Below, one piece after another: positions 1 to 7,622 of a DNA stretch of 64,000 bases (positions are counted from its first letter, which is position 1; every line of letters begins with the position of its first letter). Below the pieces are notes generated by a model, which saw only the letters and a list, made by a program, of their open reading frames with translations, had not been told where the DNA came from and ran no database searches. The position numbers were made by a program, and so were the translations under genes. Origin of the DNA: UBA6107 sp964459385. GTDB taxonomy: Bacteria; Chloroflexota; Anaerolineae; Anaerolineales; Anaerolineaceae. The stretch is taken from the NCBI GenBank assembly GCA_964459385.1, contig CAYWLG010000001.1:381158-445157 (forward strand). The letters are read 5' to 3'.

Positions 1-424
1 GCTTAAGCAAAACCGAACCACCTTCAAGGGGGAGGTAGTTTGTCTTTCGATGATGCTTAGGGCCAAATAAGGATAACATAGGGTTGTTTATAGCAAATTC
101 AGTGTTCAATGTCAATAGGTTTTAATCATCTGATGATATTTTAAGGTTCTTAATTTAATTTTCCAATTCTTTTTAATGTTGTAAATTAGGCATAAATATT
201 GCAATGAACTTGTTGTCGGTTTTTATTTCAAACATGCCGATAAATGTCGTTTATGGCTTGAAAAACGTACAAAAGTAAGAAAAATGTACGAAAAAAGATT
301 AGAATAAGTTAAGAAAATTGCAAATTCAGTAATAATTAATTTGTTTTTTACGGACGAAAAAATTAAATTCGGTACAATGTCAACAGTCAAGTAATCATAA
401 AAATTTAAGAAAGGAAATTGTACT
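1..424. other. AT-rich intergenic region, no gene recognised
   Basis: I see no credible gene on either strand. The segment is strongly AT-rich. It ends in a plausible promoter and leader for the secreted protein at 425: a -10-like TACAAT at 373-378 with no convincing -35, and a Shine-Dalgarno-like AAAGGAAA at about 409-416, eight to nine bases before the ATG. I looked for riboswitch and tRNA signatures and found none. Confidence 0.5.
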
Positions 425-799
425 ATGCCAAAGAAAGCCAGTTTAGTTGTCGTTATCGTGCTTGCTCTCATTCTTTCTGTGACCACCTACGCCTTCGCCG
501 CTGCGAATGTTGTGCCAGATAGCCATGCAGGAGATGGGCAAGGAACTGTTTCGGGTTACACTGTCAGTGCTATTAACTATACGCTCGATAGCACTAACCC
601 GTCGAACATTTCTCAGTTGAGTTTCACGATCAAACCCACTGACGCTACTGCAAATCCGCCTGCCACTGTCCGAGTCAAGCTCGGTTCATCCTGGCTCGCC
701 AGCGGTGCTTGCACGGTCTCTACCACCACCGTTACCTGTACCGGATTGACTGTAGCCGTGACCGGTGTGACATCCCTGCAGGTTGTCGCTGCTCAATAA
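425..799 (+). CDS. Small secreted protein with FAAANxVP motif
   Basis: 124 residues. A Lys-Lys N-terminus and a hydrophobic stretch (about residues 6-27) form a signal peptide with an AFA-type cleavage site, followed at once by AAANVVPDS and a Gly-rich GDGQGT turn. The mature part is Ser/Thr-rich, probably beta-stranded, with two cysteines about ten residues apart that could form a disulfide. Spacing from AAAGGAAA to the ATG supports this start. A terminator follows at 812, so it can be made apart from the peptidase gene downstream. Small proteins with this AAN-x-VP motif are, from memory, widespread and unnamed in Chloroflexota. Inferred role: surface or matrix component processed by the neighbouring peptidase, comparable in logic to TasA and SipW. 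Function unproven. Confidence 0.75.
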   Translation: MPKKASLVVVIVLALILSVTTYAFAAANVVPDSHAGDGQGTVSGYTVSAINYTLDSTNPSNISQLSFTIKPTDATANPPATVRVKLGSSWLASGACTVSTTTVTCTGLTVAVTGVTSLQVVAAQ

Positions 800-811
800 T
801 TTGTTCAGAGT

Positions 812-851
812 AAAAGGGCGCGATTCTATCAAGGGGTCGCGCCCCTTTTAT
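812..851 (+). terminator. Intrinsic terminator
   Basis: Stem AAAAGGGCGCGA (812-823) pairs with TCGCGCCCCTTTT (837-849), one C bulged, with T-rich sequence in the 3' arm. It separates the secreted protein gene from the peptidase gene and argues against a TTG start for the latter at 783. Confidence 0.8.
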
Positions 852-863
852 TGCGACCATTTG

Positions 864-3191
864 ATGAAAAGGCTGCTGAACACCAAAACGCTGATCGCCG
901 CGGCGGGATTCCTGATCGTACTGCTGTTGTGGATCATTTTCGCTCCCGTCCAGATCGGCGGGAATGCTTTTTATGTGATCGTCAACGGCAACAGTATGGA
1001 GCCCGGTTTTTACAAAGGCGATCTGGTGGTGCTGCGCACTGAAACAGATTATCAAGTAGGGGATATCGTCGCTTATAAGTACCCGCAGCTCGGCAATGTT
1101 TTTCATCGAATTGTTGAAATAAAGGGAAATGCCTATTTTCTGAAGGGTGATCACAACAGTTGGATTGATTCGTATCAACCTTCAAAAAATGAGATAATTG
1201 CTAAATATTGGTTCGTCATTCGCAAAGCAGGTACACTGATCGCTACTTTTAAATCGCCTTGGGTGCTTGCCCTTTTGGCTGGAATTATTTTTTTGATTAT
1301 GGGGTGGACTATGGTAAATTCTTCTCGTAACGGGCTGCCTTCGGGCAAAAAAGAACGAAAAAAACTCACGTCTTCGATTGGGTTTAAGATCGCTGGTTGG
1401 CGGGACGGCTATTACTGGTTGATGTATGCCCTTGGTTTGATCGCTCTGGTGTTGGGTGTAGTGGCTTTTACAAGGCCCACCACCAAAACTGCTGCGGAAA
1501 ATATCGAATATCAGCAGCTTGGCATTTATACCTATTCAGGGCGCGCTGATCAGGCAGTTTATGATACACAAGGCTTTACCACAGGTGACCCGGTTTTCAT
1601 GCAACTAAGTTGCAAGGTTAATTTCACTTTTCAATATCTGTTAACCACCCCGAGCGATTTTATGGGTACGGGAACCTATCACCTTAAAGCCGTGTTACAA
1701 GGGAGCAATGGCTGGCGTCGCACATTTGAGTTAACCCCTGAAAACGAGTTTAGTGGGAATAGTTTTGACTCAAAAGCCACACTGGATATCTGTGCCTTGC
1801 GTGACCTGATTACTGGCACCGAAAACATCACTGAAGTGGAACATCTACAGTACACTGTAGCCATTTCCCCTGATGTCAAAGTAAAAGGCGAGTTTTCAGA
1901 CCTGCCGCTTGATTCAACCTTTTCGCCCACTCTGACCTTCAATATCGATTCTCAGCAATTTTATGTTCCCGTTGACGCTCTTGAACAAGGGGATCCTTAT
2001 CAGCCTTCCAACACAGGGTTTGTCGAGAAAAAATATATTACCGCCAATAGCATCCCCATTTTTTCGTTCCCCTTGCCTGTAGCCGCAGCCAGAACGACGA
2101 GCCTTGTCCTTTTGATCGCTGCCTTACTGGGGCTGGCAGTGCCGATGTTCATTTATTCACGTTCCGGTAAAGAGGATGAGAAGCTAAAGGCGAAAATGTT
2201 GGTTGGGCCAATGCTGGTCGAAACCCTGTCCAGCCCCGTCAGCGGTCTGGAACGAGTAGTTGATCTCGTCTCTTTTGAAGATGTCGTGCAACTGGCCGAA
2301 CGTATGGGTACTACGGTGTTTTTTCACCAACAGCCGCTTTACACCGATTACATGGTAAAGGACAGTAACATAGTGTATCGTTATCGGCAACCGGCCATGC
2401 TCATAGGTGGAGAGGCGGATGCGGAGTTCGTTACTGAAGTACGCCAGGCGATCAGAAATCACGAGTTTGCCCTTTTCTTCCAACCAATCCAATCCATTGA
2501 AAATGGCCGGGTCAGCCAGGTGGAGGCACTCCTGCGCTGGAATCATCCCAAAAAGGGCATGATCATGGCAGGAGAATTCTTGCCTCAGGCTGAACAGAGT
2601 GTAGCGATCAAATTGATCGATGAATGGGTGATTGAAAATGCCTGCACCCAATTAAAAAAGTGGCATGATGCTGGTCTGGATCAGGTGCTTTTGTCAATTA
2701 ACATTTCTTCGCAGCAATTGAAAGATGAATCTCTGGCTGGAAATATTGAAGATGCTCTATTGGAGAACCAGATCGAGGCACATGCATTTGGCATTGAGCT
2801 TTCTTTGGATCAATTGACATTTGATGCGGTTGTTTTGAACAATCTTAAAATCTTAAAGAAATTAGGCGTTACCATTACTGTAAAGAGCGCAAACAGCAGT
2901 TCTTTGGAAAAACTGCACACACTAGAGACTGTTGACCAATTAAAATTGGGACGCCCCATTCTGGGTGAAGCGCTTGCCAATGAACAGGCTGGCAGAATGG
3001 CGCAAAAGATCATTGATGATGCTCATAAAAAACACGTAGATGTGATCGCAGCCGGGGTGGAAACCGATGAACAAATGGGCTTTTTGCGCCTCAATGCCTG
3101 CGACGAAGTGCAGGGCTATTTAGTCAGCCACCCGCTTTCTGAAAAAGATATCGATACCTGGCTCAAGAATGTCAAGAAGAATCGGGCGTAA
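864..3191 (+). CDS. Signal peptidase / DUF5305-like / degenerate EAL fusion
   Basis: 775 residues from the ATG at 864. Order: TM helix (about 10-27); S26 signal peptidase core with GNSMEP (Ser44), HRI (His81) and KGDHN (Asp96), the Ser-His pattern of SipW and ER-type peptidases; a second TM; a long extracytoplasmic region between further TM helices that resembles DUF5305; then a cytoplasmic EAL domain (about 535-770). The EAL motif is intact (554-556) and SINIS and an ELS glutamate are kept. The usual DDFGTGYSSL segment is replaced by VKSANSSSL, and AEGVET reads AAGVET, so phosphodiesterase activity is unlikely. The start lacks a clear Shine-Dalgarno; an in-frame TTG at 783 is rejected because a terminator lies between. 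The next gene starts one base after the stop. Inferred role: maturation of the two flanking small proteins, possibly gated by c-di-GMP binding. Confidence 0.8.
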   Translation: MKRLLNTKTLIAAAGFLIVLLLWIIFAPVQIGGNAFYVIVNGNSMEPGFYKGDLVVLRTETDYQVGDIVAYKYPQLGNVFHRIVEIKGNAYFLKGDHNSWIDSYQPSKNEIIAKYWFVIRKAGTLIATFKSPWVLALLAGIIFLIMGWTMVNSSRNGLPSGKKERKKLTSSIGFKIAGWRDGYYWLMYALGLIALVLGVVAFTRPTTKTAAENIEYQQLGIYTYSGRADQAVYDTQGFTTGDPVFMQLSCKVNFTFQYLLTTPSDFMGTGTYHLKAVLQGSNGWRRTFELTPENEFSGNSFDSKATLDICALRDLITGTENITEVEHLQYTVAISPDVKVKGEFSDLPLDSTFSPTLTFNIDSQQFYVPVDALEQGDPYQPSNTGFVEKKYITANSIPIFSFPLPVAAARTTSLVLLIAALLGLAVPMFIYSRSGKEDEKLKAKMLVGPMLVETLSSPVSGLERVVDLVSFEDVVQLAERMGTTVFFHQQPLYTDYMVKDSNIVYRYRQPAMLIGGEADAEFVTEVRQAIRNHEFALFFQPIQSIENGRVSQVEALLRWNHPKKGMIMAGEFLPQAEQSVAIKLIDEWVIENACTQLKKWHDAGLDQVLLSINISSQQLKDESLAGNIEDALLENQIEAHAFGIELSLDQLTFDAVVLNNLKILKKLGVTITVKSANSSSLEKLHTLETVDQLKLGRPILGEALANEQAGRMAQKIIDDAHKKHVDVIAAGVETDEQMGFLRLNACDEVQGYLVSHPLSEKDIDTWLKNVKKNRA

Positions 3192-3192
3192 A

Positions 3193-3579
3193 ATGCGTTT
3201 TCGAGCTACATTTCGTTTCATGCTGCTTGGCTTGCTCTTATTAATCTTGCTGGCGGCTGGATCGGCTTTTGCAGCCGCCAATACCGTTCCGCGTTCTTAC
3301 TTGGGAACCTTTACAACATCGGTAACCCTCGATGATCTGGCGCCAAGTGAGTGCAAAACGATCAATTTTTCAAATAGTAATAACCAGTTAATCTTGGGCA
3401 CTGATAGTGGTGAGACCTTGACCGGCGGTTCTGGCAAGGACTGCATCGTTGCCGGCGATGGGGTGGATTTGCTTTTTGGTTTGGACGGGAACGATGTATT
3501 AATAGGCGGCCCTGGCTTTGATATTTGCTTTGGTGGAGCCGGTAATAATTCGTATTATGAGTGTGAAATTACCTTTTGA
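3193..3579 (+). CDS. Small secreted protein with RTX-like repeats
   Basis: 128 residues, starting one base after the peptidase stop, so almost certainly co-transcribed. Basic N-terminus, Leu-rich signal helix, then SAFAAANTVPRSYLG, which repeats the FAAANxVPxS pattern of the protein at 425. The C-terminal half carries about three glycine/aspartate repeats (GGSGKD, GLDGNDVLIGG, GGAGNN) like the calcium-binding nonapeptides of RTX proteins. The repeats are very few for that family. Four cysteines (SECK, KDC, DIC, YEC) suggest disulfides outside the membrane. An upstream in-frame ATG at 3169 lies inside the peptidase gene and would add eight residues; I prefer 3193. Likely a calcium-stabilised surface protein; exact role unknown. 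Confidence 0.75.
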   Translation: MRFRATFRFMLLGLLLLILLAAGSAFAAANTVPRSYLGTFTTSVTLDDLAPSECKTINFSNSNNQLILGTDSGETLTGGSGKDCIVAGDGVDLLFGLDGNDVLIGGPGFDICFGGAGNNSYYECEITF

Positions 3580-3604
3580 CGCAAACCCATTATATTGATC
3601 GCTC

Positions 3605-3636
3605 TGGCTCGGTTTTGAAATCGGGCCAATTTTTTT
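3605..3636 (+). terminator. Intrinsic terminator
   Basis: Stem TGGCTCG (3605-3611) and CGGGCCA (3622-3628) with one G-T pair and a ten-base loop, followed by AATTTTTTT. Ends the peptidase-RTX operon. The rest of 3637-3872 is AT-rich leader for the aldolase gene, with no other feature seen. Confidence 0.75.
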
Positions 3637-3872
3637 GCGTTTAACAAAAGCATACTCGACATCCTTTGTTTATTAACGATGAATATTATTAACCGTTTAA
3701 ATATCCTGCACAGGAAGGTAACTTACAAGCCAGGCTATATTATTCTGACTAAACGGAAATTTTCTGGGGGTGAAATCACTCATAAATATACACGGCTGAG
3801 ATGTAAAATAGAGTATCATCAAGGGTCTTAGATTCTGTAGCGTATAGATAAACGACAACAAAGAGGCATCTT

Positions 3873-4532
3873 ATGTTACTCAAAGAACTGCGTGAACAAG
3901 TGATCGAAACCTGTTTAAAAATGTTGGCAGATGGCGTTGCTTTTGGCACCCAGGGGAACGTCAGCACGTTTGACCGCGAAAGGGGGCTGGTTGTTATTTC
4001 CCCATCGGCACTGGCGTACCAGACCATGAAACCGGAGGATGTCTGTGTGGTTGATCTGGAAGGCAAGCCCGTAGAGAGCAAATGGAAACCCACCAGCGAA
4101 TTGCCCTTGCACCTTGTGTTTTATAACAAACGCAGCGATGTCGGCGCCGTGGTGCATACCCACGCCCTTTATTGCACCACCTTCAGCGTTATCAATGAGC
4201 CGGTACCGATGATCTTGAATGAAGCCGCCATGAATTTGACCGGCCCGATCCCTATTGCACCTTACGAAAGACCGGGCAGCAAAGAACTGGCTGAGGTCAG
4301 CCTCAAGGCGATGGGGCCGAACGGCATCGCCGTGATCATGGCCCATCATGGGTTGGTCACTGTGGGGGCGAACCTGGCCGCTGCCTATGAATCCACGCTG
4401 GCGGCTGAAATGACCGCGCATACCGTCATCCTGGCCCGCTCGATGGGCAAAGAAGTGATCGAAATGGACGCAGCAGAGTGTGCCCACTTGCGCGAGGTCT
4501 ATCTGGCCACTTATAAAGCCAAAGCGGCTTAA
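3873..4532 (+). CDS. Class II aldolase/adducin family protein
   Basis: 219 residues, the size of L-fuculose-phosphate aldolase and L-ribulose-5-phosphate 4-epimerase. Visible family motifs: GTQGNVS (substrate phosphate loop, about 25-31), SPSA, PTSELPLH (the glutamate used in catalysis), VHTHALYCTTF (two zinc histidines) and AHHGL (third zinc histidine). These are zinc enzymes that cleave or epimerise sugar phosphates in the cytoplasm. An AGAGG sequence about nine bases upstream supports the ATG. It stands alone between a terminator and the tRNA-Ala genes, so context does not tell the substrate. Aldolase, epimerase and methylthioribulose-phosphate dehydratase (MtnB) share this fold; I would not choose among them. 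Confidence 0.85.
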   Translation: MLLKELREQVIETCLKMLADGVAFGTQGNVSTFDRERGLVVISPSALAYQTMKPEDVCVVDLEGKPVESKWKPTSELPLHLVFYNKRSDVGAVVHTHALYCTTFSVINEPVPMILNEAAMNLTGPIPIAPYERPGSKELAEVSLKAMGPNGIAVIMAHHGLVTVGANLAAAYESTLAAEMTAHTVILARSMGKEVIEMDAAECAHLREVYLATYKAKAA

Positions 4533-4598
4533 GCAGCAGTCAATTCTGTATTCTATTTGGCTGTGACAGTCAGATTTATCTGAGGCGTTTTTTCTACC

Positions 4599-4627
4599 TT
4601 GACATCCGCGGACGTGTCAGGTAAAAT
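4599..4627 (+). promoter_or_regulatory. Strong sigma-70-type promoter for tRNA-Ala pair
   Basis: Consensus TTGACA at 4599-4604, a 17-base spacer, and TAAAAT at 4622-4627. The predicted start lies about 12 bases before the first tRNA. It is the only good promoter seen upstream of tRNA-Ala, tRNA-Ala, the T-box leader and leuS. Confidence 0.85.
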
Positions 4628-4645
4628 CTTGACACCTTTGAAAAC

Positions 4646-4718
4646 GGGCCTGTAGCGCAGTTGGGAGCGCGCTTCAATCGCACTGAAGAGGCCGGGGGTT
4701 CGAATCCCCCCAGGTCCA
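4646..4718 (+). tRNA. tRNA-Ala (anticodon CGC)
   Basis: 73 nt cloverleaf. Acceptor GGGCCTG pairs with CAGGTCC and contains the G3-U70 wobble that identifies alanine tRNAs. Anticodon stem CTTCA/TGAAG encloses loop ATCGCAC, giving anticodon CGC for codon GCG. T arm GGGGG-TTCGAAT-CCCCC. Discriminator A at 4718; CCA is not encoded. Confidence 0.97.
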
Positions 4719-4757
4719 CTCGATTGGCAGGCCGAAAGGTACAAAGGTAAAGAATCT

Positions 4758-4830
4758 GGGCCCATAGCGCAGTTGGGAGCGCGCCTCAATGGCATTGAGG
4801 AGGCCGGGGGTTCGACTCCCCCTGGGTCCA
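4758..4830 (+). tRNA. tRNA-Ala (anticodon GGC)
   Basis: 73 nt cloverleaf. Acceptor GGGCCCA/TGGGTCC with the G3-U70 alanine identity pair. Anticodon stem CCTCA/TGAGG and loop ATGGCAT give anticodon GGC, reading GCC/GCU. Discriminator A at 4830, no encoded CCA. It differs from the upstream tRNA-Ala mainly in the acceptor and anticodon stems, as expected for a local duplication. The leuS T-box begins about 11 bases after its end. Confidence 0.97.
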
Positions 4831-4841
4831 CTAAGGCAAAA

Positions 4842-5082
4842 TCAGGAGTAGTAGATCATCCACCAGCGAGCCGGGAGAGTGAGGTGGAAGCCCGACACAG
4901 CACCCGTGGAGTGCACGATCGAACTCGCCTGAGGTCCACTTGTTGGATAGCTTTTCCGGCGAAACCCAGTAACCGGCGACGGTACGCTCGTTATCGCGGC
5001 CAGAGCGGTCTTGTGAGTTTCACAGACAAGCAGGGTGGTACCACGGAGAATTCCTTCGTCCCTGATCGGATGGAGGTTTTTT
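4842..5082 (+). promoter_or_regulatory. T-box leader (leucine) upstream of leuS
   Basis: The T-box sequence AGGGTGGTACCACGG lies at 5032-5046; its TGGT would pair with the ACCA end of uncharged tRNA-Leu. Stem I can be drawn: TCAGG (4842-4846) with CCTGA (4928-4932), an internal loop with AGTAGTA on the 5' side and GAACTCG (4921-4927) on the 3' side, then GATC/GATC. The specifier is CTC at 4924-4926, a leucine codon, in the correct place after GAA. The competing terminator is CCTTCGTCC (5053-5061) with GGATGGAGG (5068-5076) and six Ts (5077-5082). Reads as transcriptional control: uncharged tRNA-Leu allows read-through into leuS. Confidence 0.95.
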
Positions 5083-5106
5083 ATTTAACTTTCACATGGA
5101 GTGAAA

Positions 5107-7560
5107 ATGGCAAACAAACCAGTCCCCAATTACGTTCCCGCTGAGATCGAAGGCAAGTGGCAGCAGAAATGGGAAGCCGATGGAATTTACCATTCGGATA
5201 TCGATACCTCGAAACCCAAACACTATGCGCTGACCATGCTCCCGTATCCCTCGGGCGACCTTCACATCGGGCACTGGTACGCCATGGCCCCTTCCGATGC
5301 CCGCGCCCGCTTCAAGCGTATGAACGGCTACAACGTGATGTTCCCCATTGGCTTTGATGCCTTTGGCCTGCCGGCCGAAAATGCGGCCATCAAGCGCAAC
5401 ATCCATCCGCGCACCTGGACCTACTCGAACATTGACCGCATGCGCAAACAGTTCAAGACGATGGGCGCCATGTTCGATTGGCGCCGTGAAATGATCTCGT
5501 CGGATGAGAAATACTATCGCTGGACGCAGTGGTTCTTCGTACAGCTCTACAAACACGGCCTGGCTTACCGCAAGATGTCGCCGGTGGATTGGTGTCCGAA
5601 CTGCAATACCACCCTGGCCCGCGAACAGGTCTGGGGCGAAGATCGCCATTGTGAACGCTGTGGCACGCCAGTTATTAAGAAGAATCTGGCTCAGTGGTTC
5701 TTCAAGATCACCGATTATGCCGAAGAGTTGCTGAATTATGACACCATCGATTGGCCTTCCCGCGTGCGCGTGCTGCAAACCAACTGGATCGGAAAATCGG
5801 AAGGCGCATTGGTCAAGTTCACGACCGAAGCGGGCGACGAACTGGAAGTTTTCACCACCCGCCCCGATACCCTGTGGGGAGCCACCTTTATGGTGCTGGC
5901 CCCCGAGCATCCGCTGGTGAAAAAGCTGACCACCCCAGCGCAGCAGGCGCAGGTGGATCAATATATTGCCGAGACTTTGCGTCAGTCAGATATTCAGCGC
6001 GAAGCCGCCGACAAAGACAAGACCGGCGTCTGGACGGGTGGCTTCGCCATCAACCCGGTCTCCGGCACCAAAATTCCGGTCTGGATCGCGGATTATGTGC
6101 TGATGACCTACGGTACCGGCGCCATCATGGCCGTACCGGCCCACGATCAGCGCGATTTCGAGTTTGCCCGCAAGTTCGATCTGCCCATCATTGTGGTGGT
6201 GCAGCCGGAAGATATGGATCCGATTGACGCGGCCAGCATGACCGAAGCGGTACCCGCCAAGGGAAAGCTGGTCAACTCAGGCCCGCTCACCGGAACGCCG
6301 GGGGATCAATCGATCAAACGCGCCATCGAATACGTGGCCGAAAAAGGGGTCGGCAAGGGCTCGACCAATTACCGCCTGCGCGACTGGCTCATCAGTCGCC
6401 AGCGCTATTGGGGCGCTCCCATCCCCATGATCTATTGCCCGACCTGCGGCGTGGTTCCGGTGCCTGAAGATCAGTTGCCGGTCACTCTGCCCGATGATGT
6501 GGAATGGAAACCGACAGGCGAATCCCCCCTGAAGCTGCACCCCACCTGGCGCTTTACCAAATGCCCGGTTTGCGGTGGTGATGCCGAGCGCGAAACGGAT
6601 ACGATGGACACCTTCATGTGTTCATCGTGGTACCATCTGCGCTATCTGAGCCCCGATTGTTCCACCTGGCCGTTCGACCAGAAGGAATATGATTACTGGA
6701 TGCCCGTGGATACCTACACCGGCGGCATCGAGCATGCCAACATGCATTTGATGTACACCCGCTTCTTCCATAAAGCGCTGCGAGATATGGAGATCACACA
6801 AGGCCCTGAACCCATGCTGCAATTGCGCAATCAGGGTATGGTGCTGGGCGAAGATTCTGAGAAGATGTCGAAGAGCCGCGGCAACGTGGTGGCCCCGGAC
6901 GATCTGGTGCAAAAGAACGGCGCCGATGCGGTGCGGGCCTATCTGATGTTCTTCTCGCGCTGGGATATGGGCGGGCCGTGGAGCAGCGGTGGCATTGACG
7001 GCGTCAATCGCTGGCTGCGCCGCGTTTGGACCACGCTGCTGGAACCGGCCGAGAGCACGTCTGTCAATGAAGAATCAGTGAAGGTACTGCGTCGCAAACT
7101 GCACCAAACCCTGAAAGTGGTGACGCGCGATTTCGAGCAGTTCGAGTTCAACACCATTGTATCGGGTCTGATGGAATTGATGAATGACATGGCAAAGCTG
7201 AAGTCCGAAACCTTCGGCAGCCCGGCCTGGGAAGAGGCACGCGAAATTTACATCAAGATGCTGGCTCCGGTGGCGCCGCACATCACTGAAGAAATGTGGG
7301 CCGAACTGGGTCAGCCCTATTCGATCCATCTACAGCCCTGGCCCAAAGTGGATGAAGAAGCCGCCAAAGACGAAGAGATCACCCTGGTGGTGCAGGTCAA
7401 CGGCAAGGTGCGTGACCGCATTCAGGTGCCGGTGGATGTAAACGAAGCCACTGCCAAAGAGAAGGCGCTGGCAAGTGAGGGAGTGCAAAAATCCCTCGAA
7501 GGCAAGACGCCCCGACAGGTGATCTACGTCAAAGGACGTTTGGTAAATATCGTCATTTAG
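5107..7560 (+). CDS. leuS: Leucyl-tRNA synthetase
   Basis: 817 residues, a full bacterial-type class I synthetase that charges tRNA-Leu. HIGH motif at residues 53-56, zinc-knuckle cysteines (CPNC about 160, CERC about 184), CP1 editing domain with TYGTGAIMAVPAHD, and KMSKS at 586-590 (SEKMSKSRGN). C-terminal anticodon-binding and Leu-specific parts are present. The ATG at 5107 is chosen because GGAG at 5098-5101 is correctly spaced; the GTG at 5101 overlaps that ribosome site. Expression is governed by the T-box directly upstream, and a strong terminator follows. Certain identification. Confidence 0.98.
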   Translation: MANKPVPNYVPAEIEGKWQQKWEADGIYHSDIDTSKPKHYALTMLPYPSGDLHIGHWYAMAPSDARARFKRMNGYNVMFPIGFDAFGLPAENAAIKRNIHPRTWTYSNIDRMRKQFKTMGAMFDWRREMISSDEKYYRWTQWFFVQLYKHGLAYRKMSPVDWCPNCNTTLAREQVWGEDRHCERCGTPVIKKNLAQWFFKITDYAEELLNYDTIDWPSRVRVLQTNWIGKSEGALVKFTTEAGDELEVFTTRPDTLWGATFMVLAPEHPLVKKLTTPAQQAQVDQYIAETLRQSDIQREAADKDKTGVWTGGFAINPVSGTKIPVWIADYVLMTYGTGAIMAVPAHDQRDFEFARKFDLPIIVVVQPEDMDPIDAASMTEAVPAKGKLVNSGPLTGTPGDQSIKRAIEYVAEKGVGKGSTNYRLRDWLISRQRYWGAPIPMIYCPTCGVVPVPEDQLPVTLPDDVEWKPTGESPLKLHPTWRFTKCPVCGGDAERETDTMDTFMCSSWYHLRYLSPDCSTWPFDQKEYDYWMPVDTYTGGIEHANMHLMYTRFFHKALRDMEITQGPEPMLQLRNQGMVLGEDSEKMSKSRGNVVAPDDLVQKNGADAVRAYLMFFSRWDMGGPWSSGGIDGVNRWLRRVWTTLLEPAESTSVNEESVKVLRRKLHQTLKVVTRDFEQFEFNTIVSGLMELMNDMAKLKSETFGSPAWEEAREIYIKMLAPVAPHITEEMWAELGQPYSIHLQPWPKVDEEAAKDEEITLVVQVNGKVRDRIQVPVDVNEATAKEKALASEGVQKSLEGKTPRQVIYVKGRLVNIVI

Positions 7561-7565
7561 TCTAT

Positions 7566-7603
7566 AATCCGGAGTGTAAGAAGTTGCACTCCGGATTTTT
7601 TTT
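7566..7603 (+). terminator. leuS: Intrinsic terminator of leuS
   Basis: Perfect 11-bp stem AATCCGGAGTG/CACTCCGGATT with a ten-base loop and a run of Ts to about 7603. Confidence 0.95.
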
Positions 7604-7622
7604 CTAGGGTAGGGAGGCTGAA

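Noticed and set aside
1..424. c-di-GMP riboswitch upstream of the secretion cassette
   Set aside because: Searched for because of the EAL domain; no recognisable conserved core or paired helices were found.
223..486. 87-residue reverse-strand frame in the left edge
   Set aside because: Overlaps the secreted-protein gene, no ribosome site, composition of AT-rich noncoding DNA.
783..863. Earlier TTG start for the signal peptidase fusion
   Set aside because: Would place an intrinsic terminator (812-851) inside the coding region and overlaps the upstream gene; the conserved N-terminal helix begins at 864.
4553..5144. Open frames over the tRNA-Ala and T-box region
   Set aside because: They run through RNA genes and a T-box leader whose structures explain the sequence.
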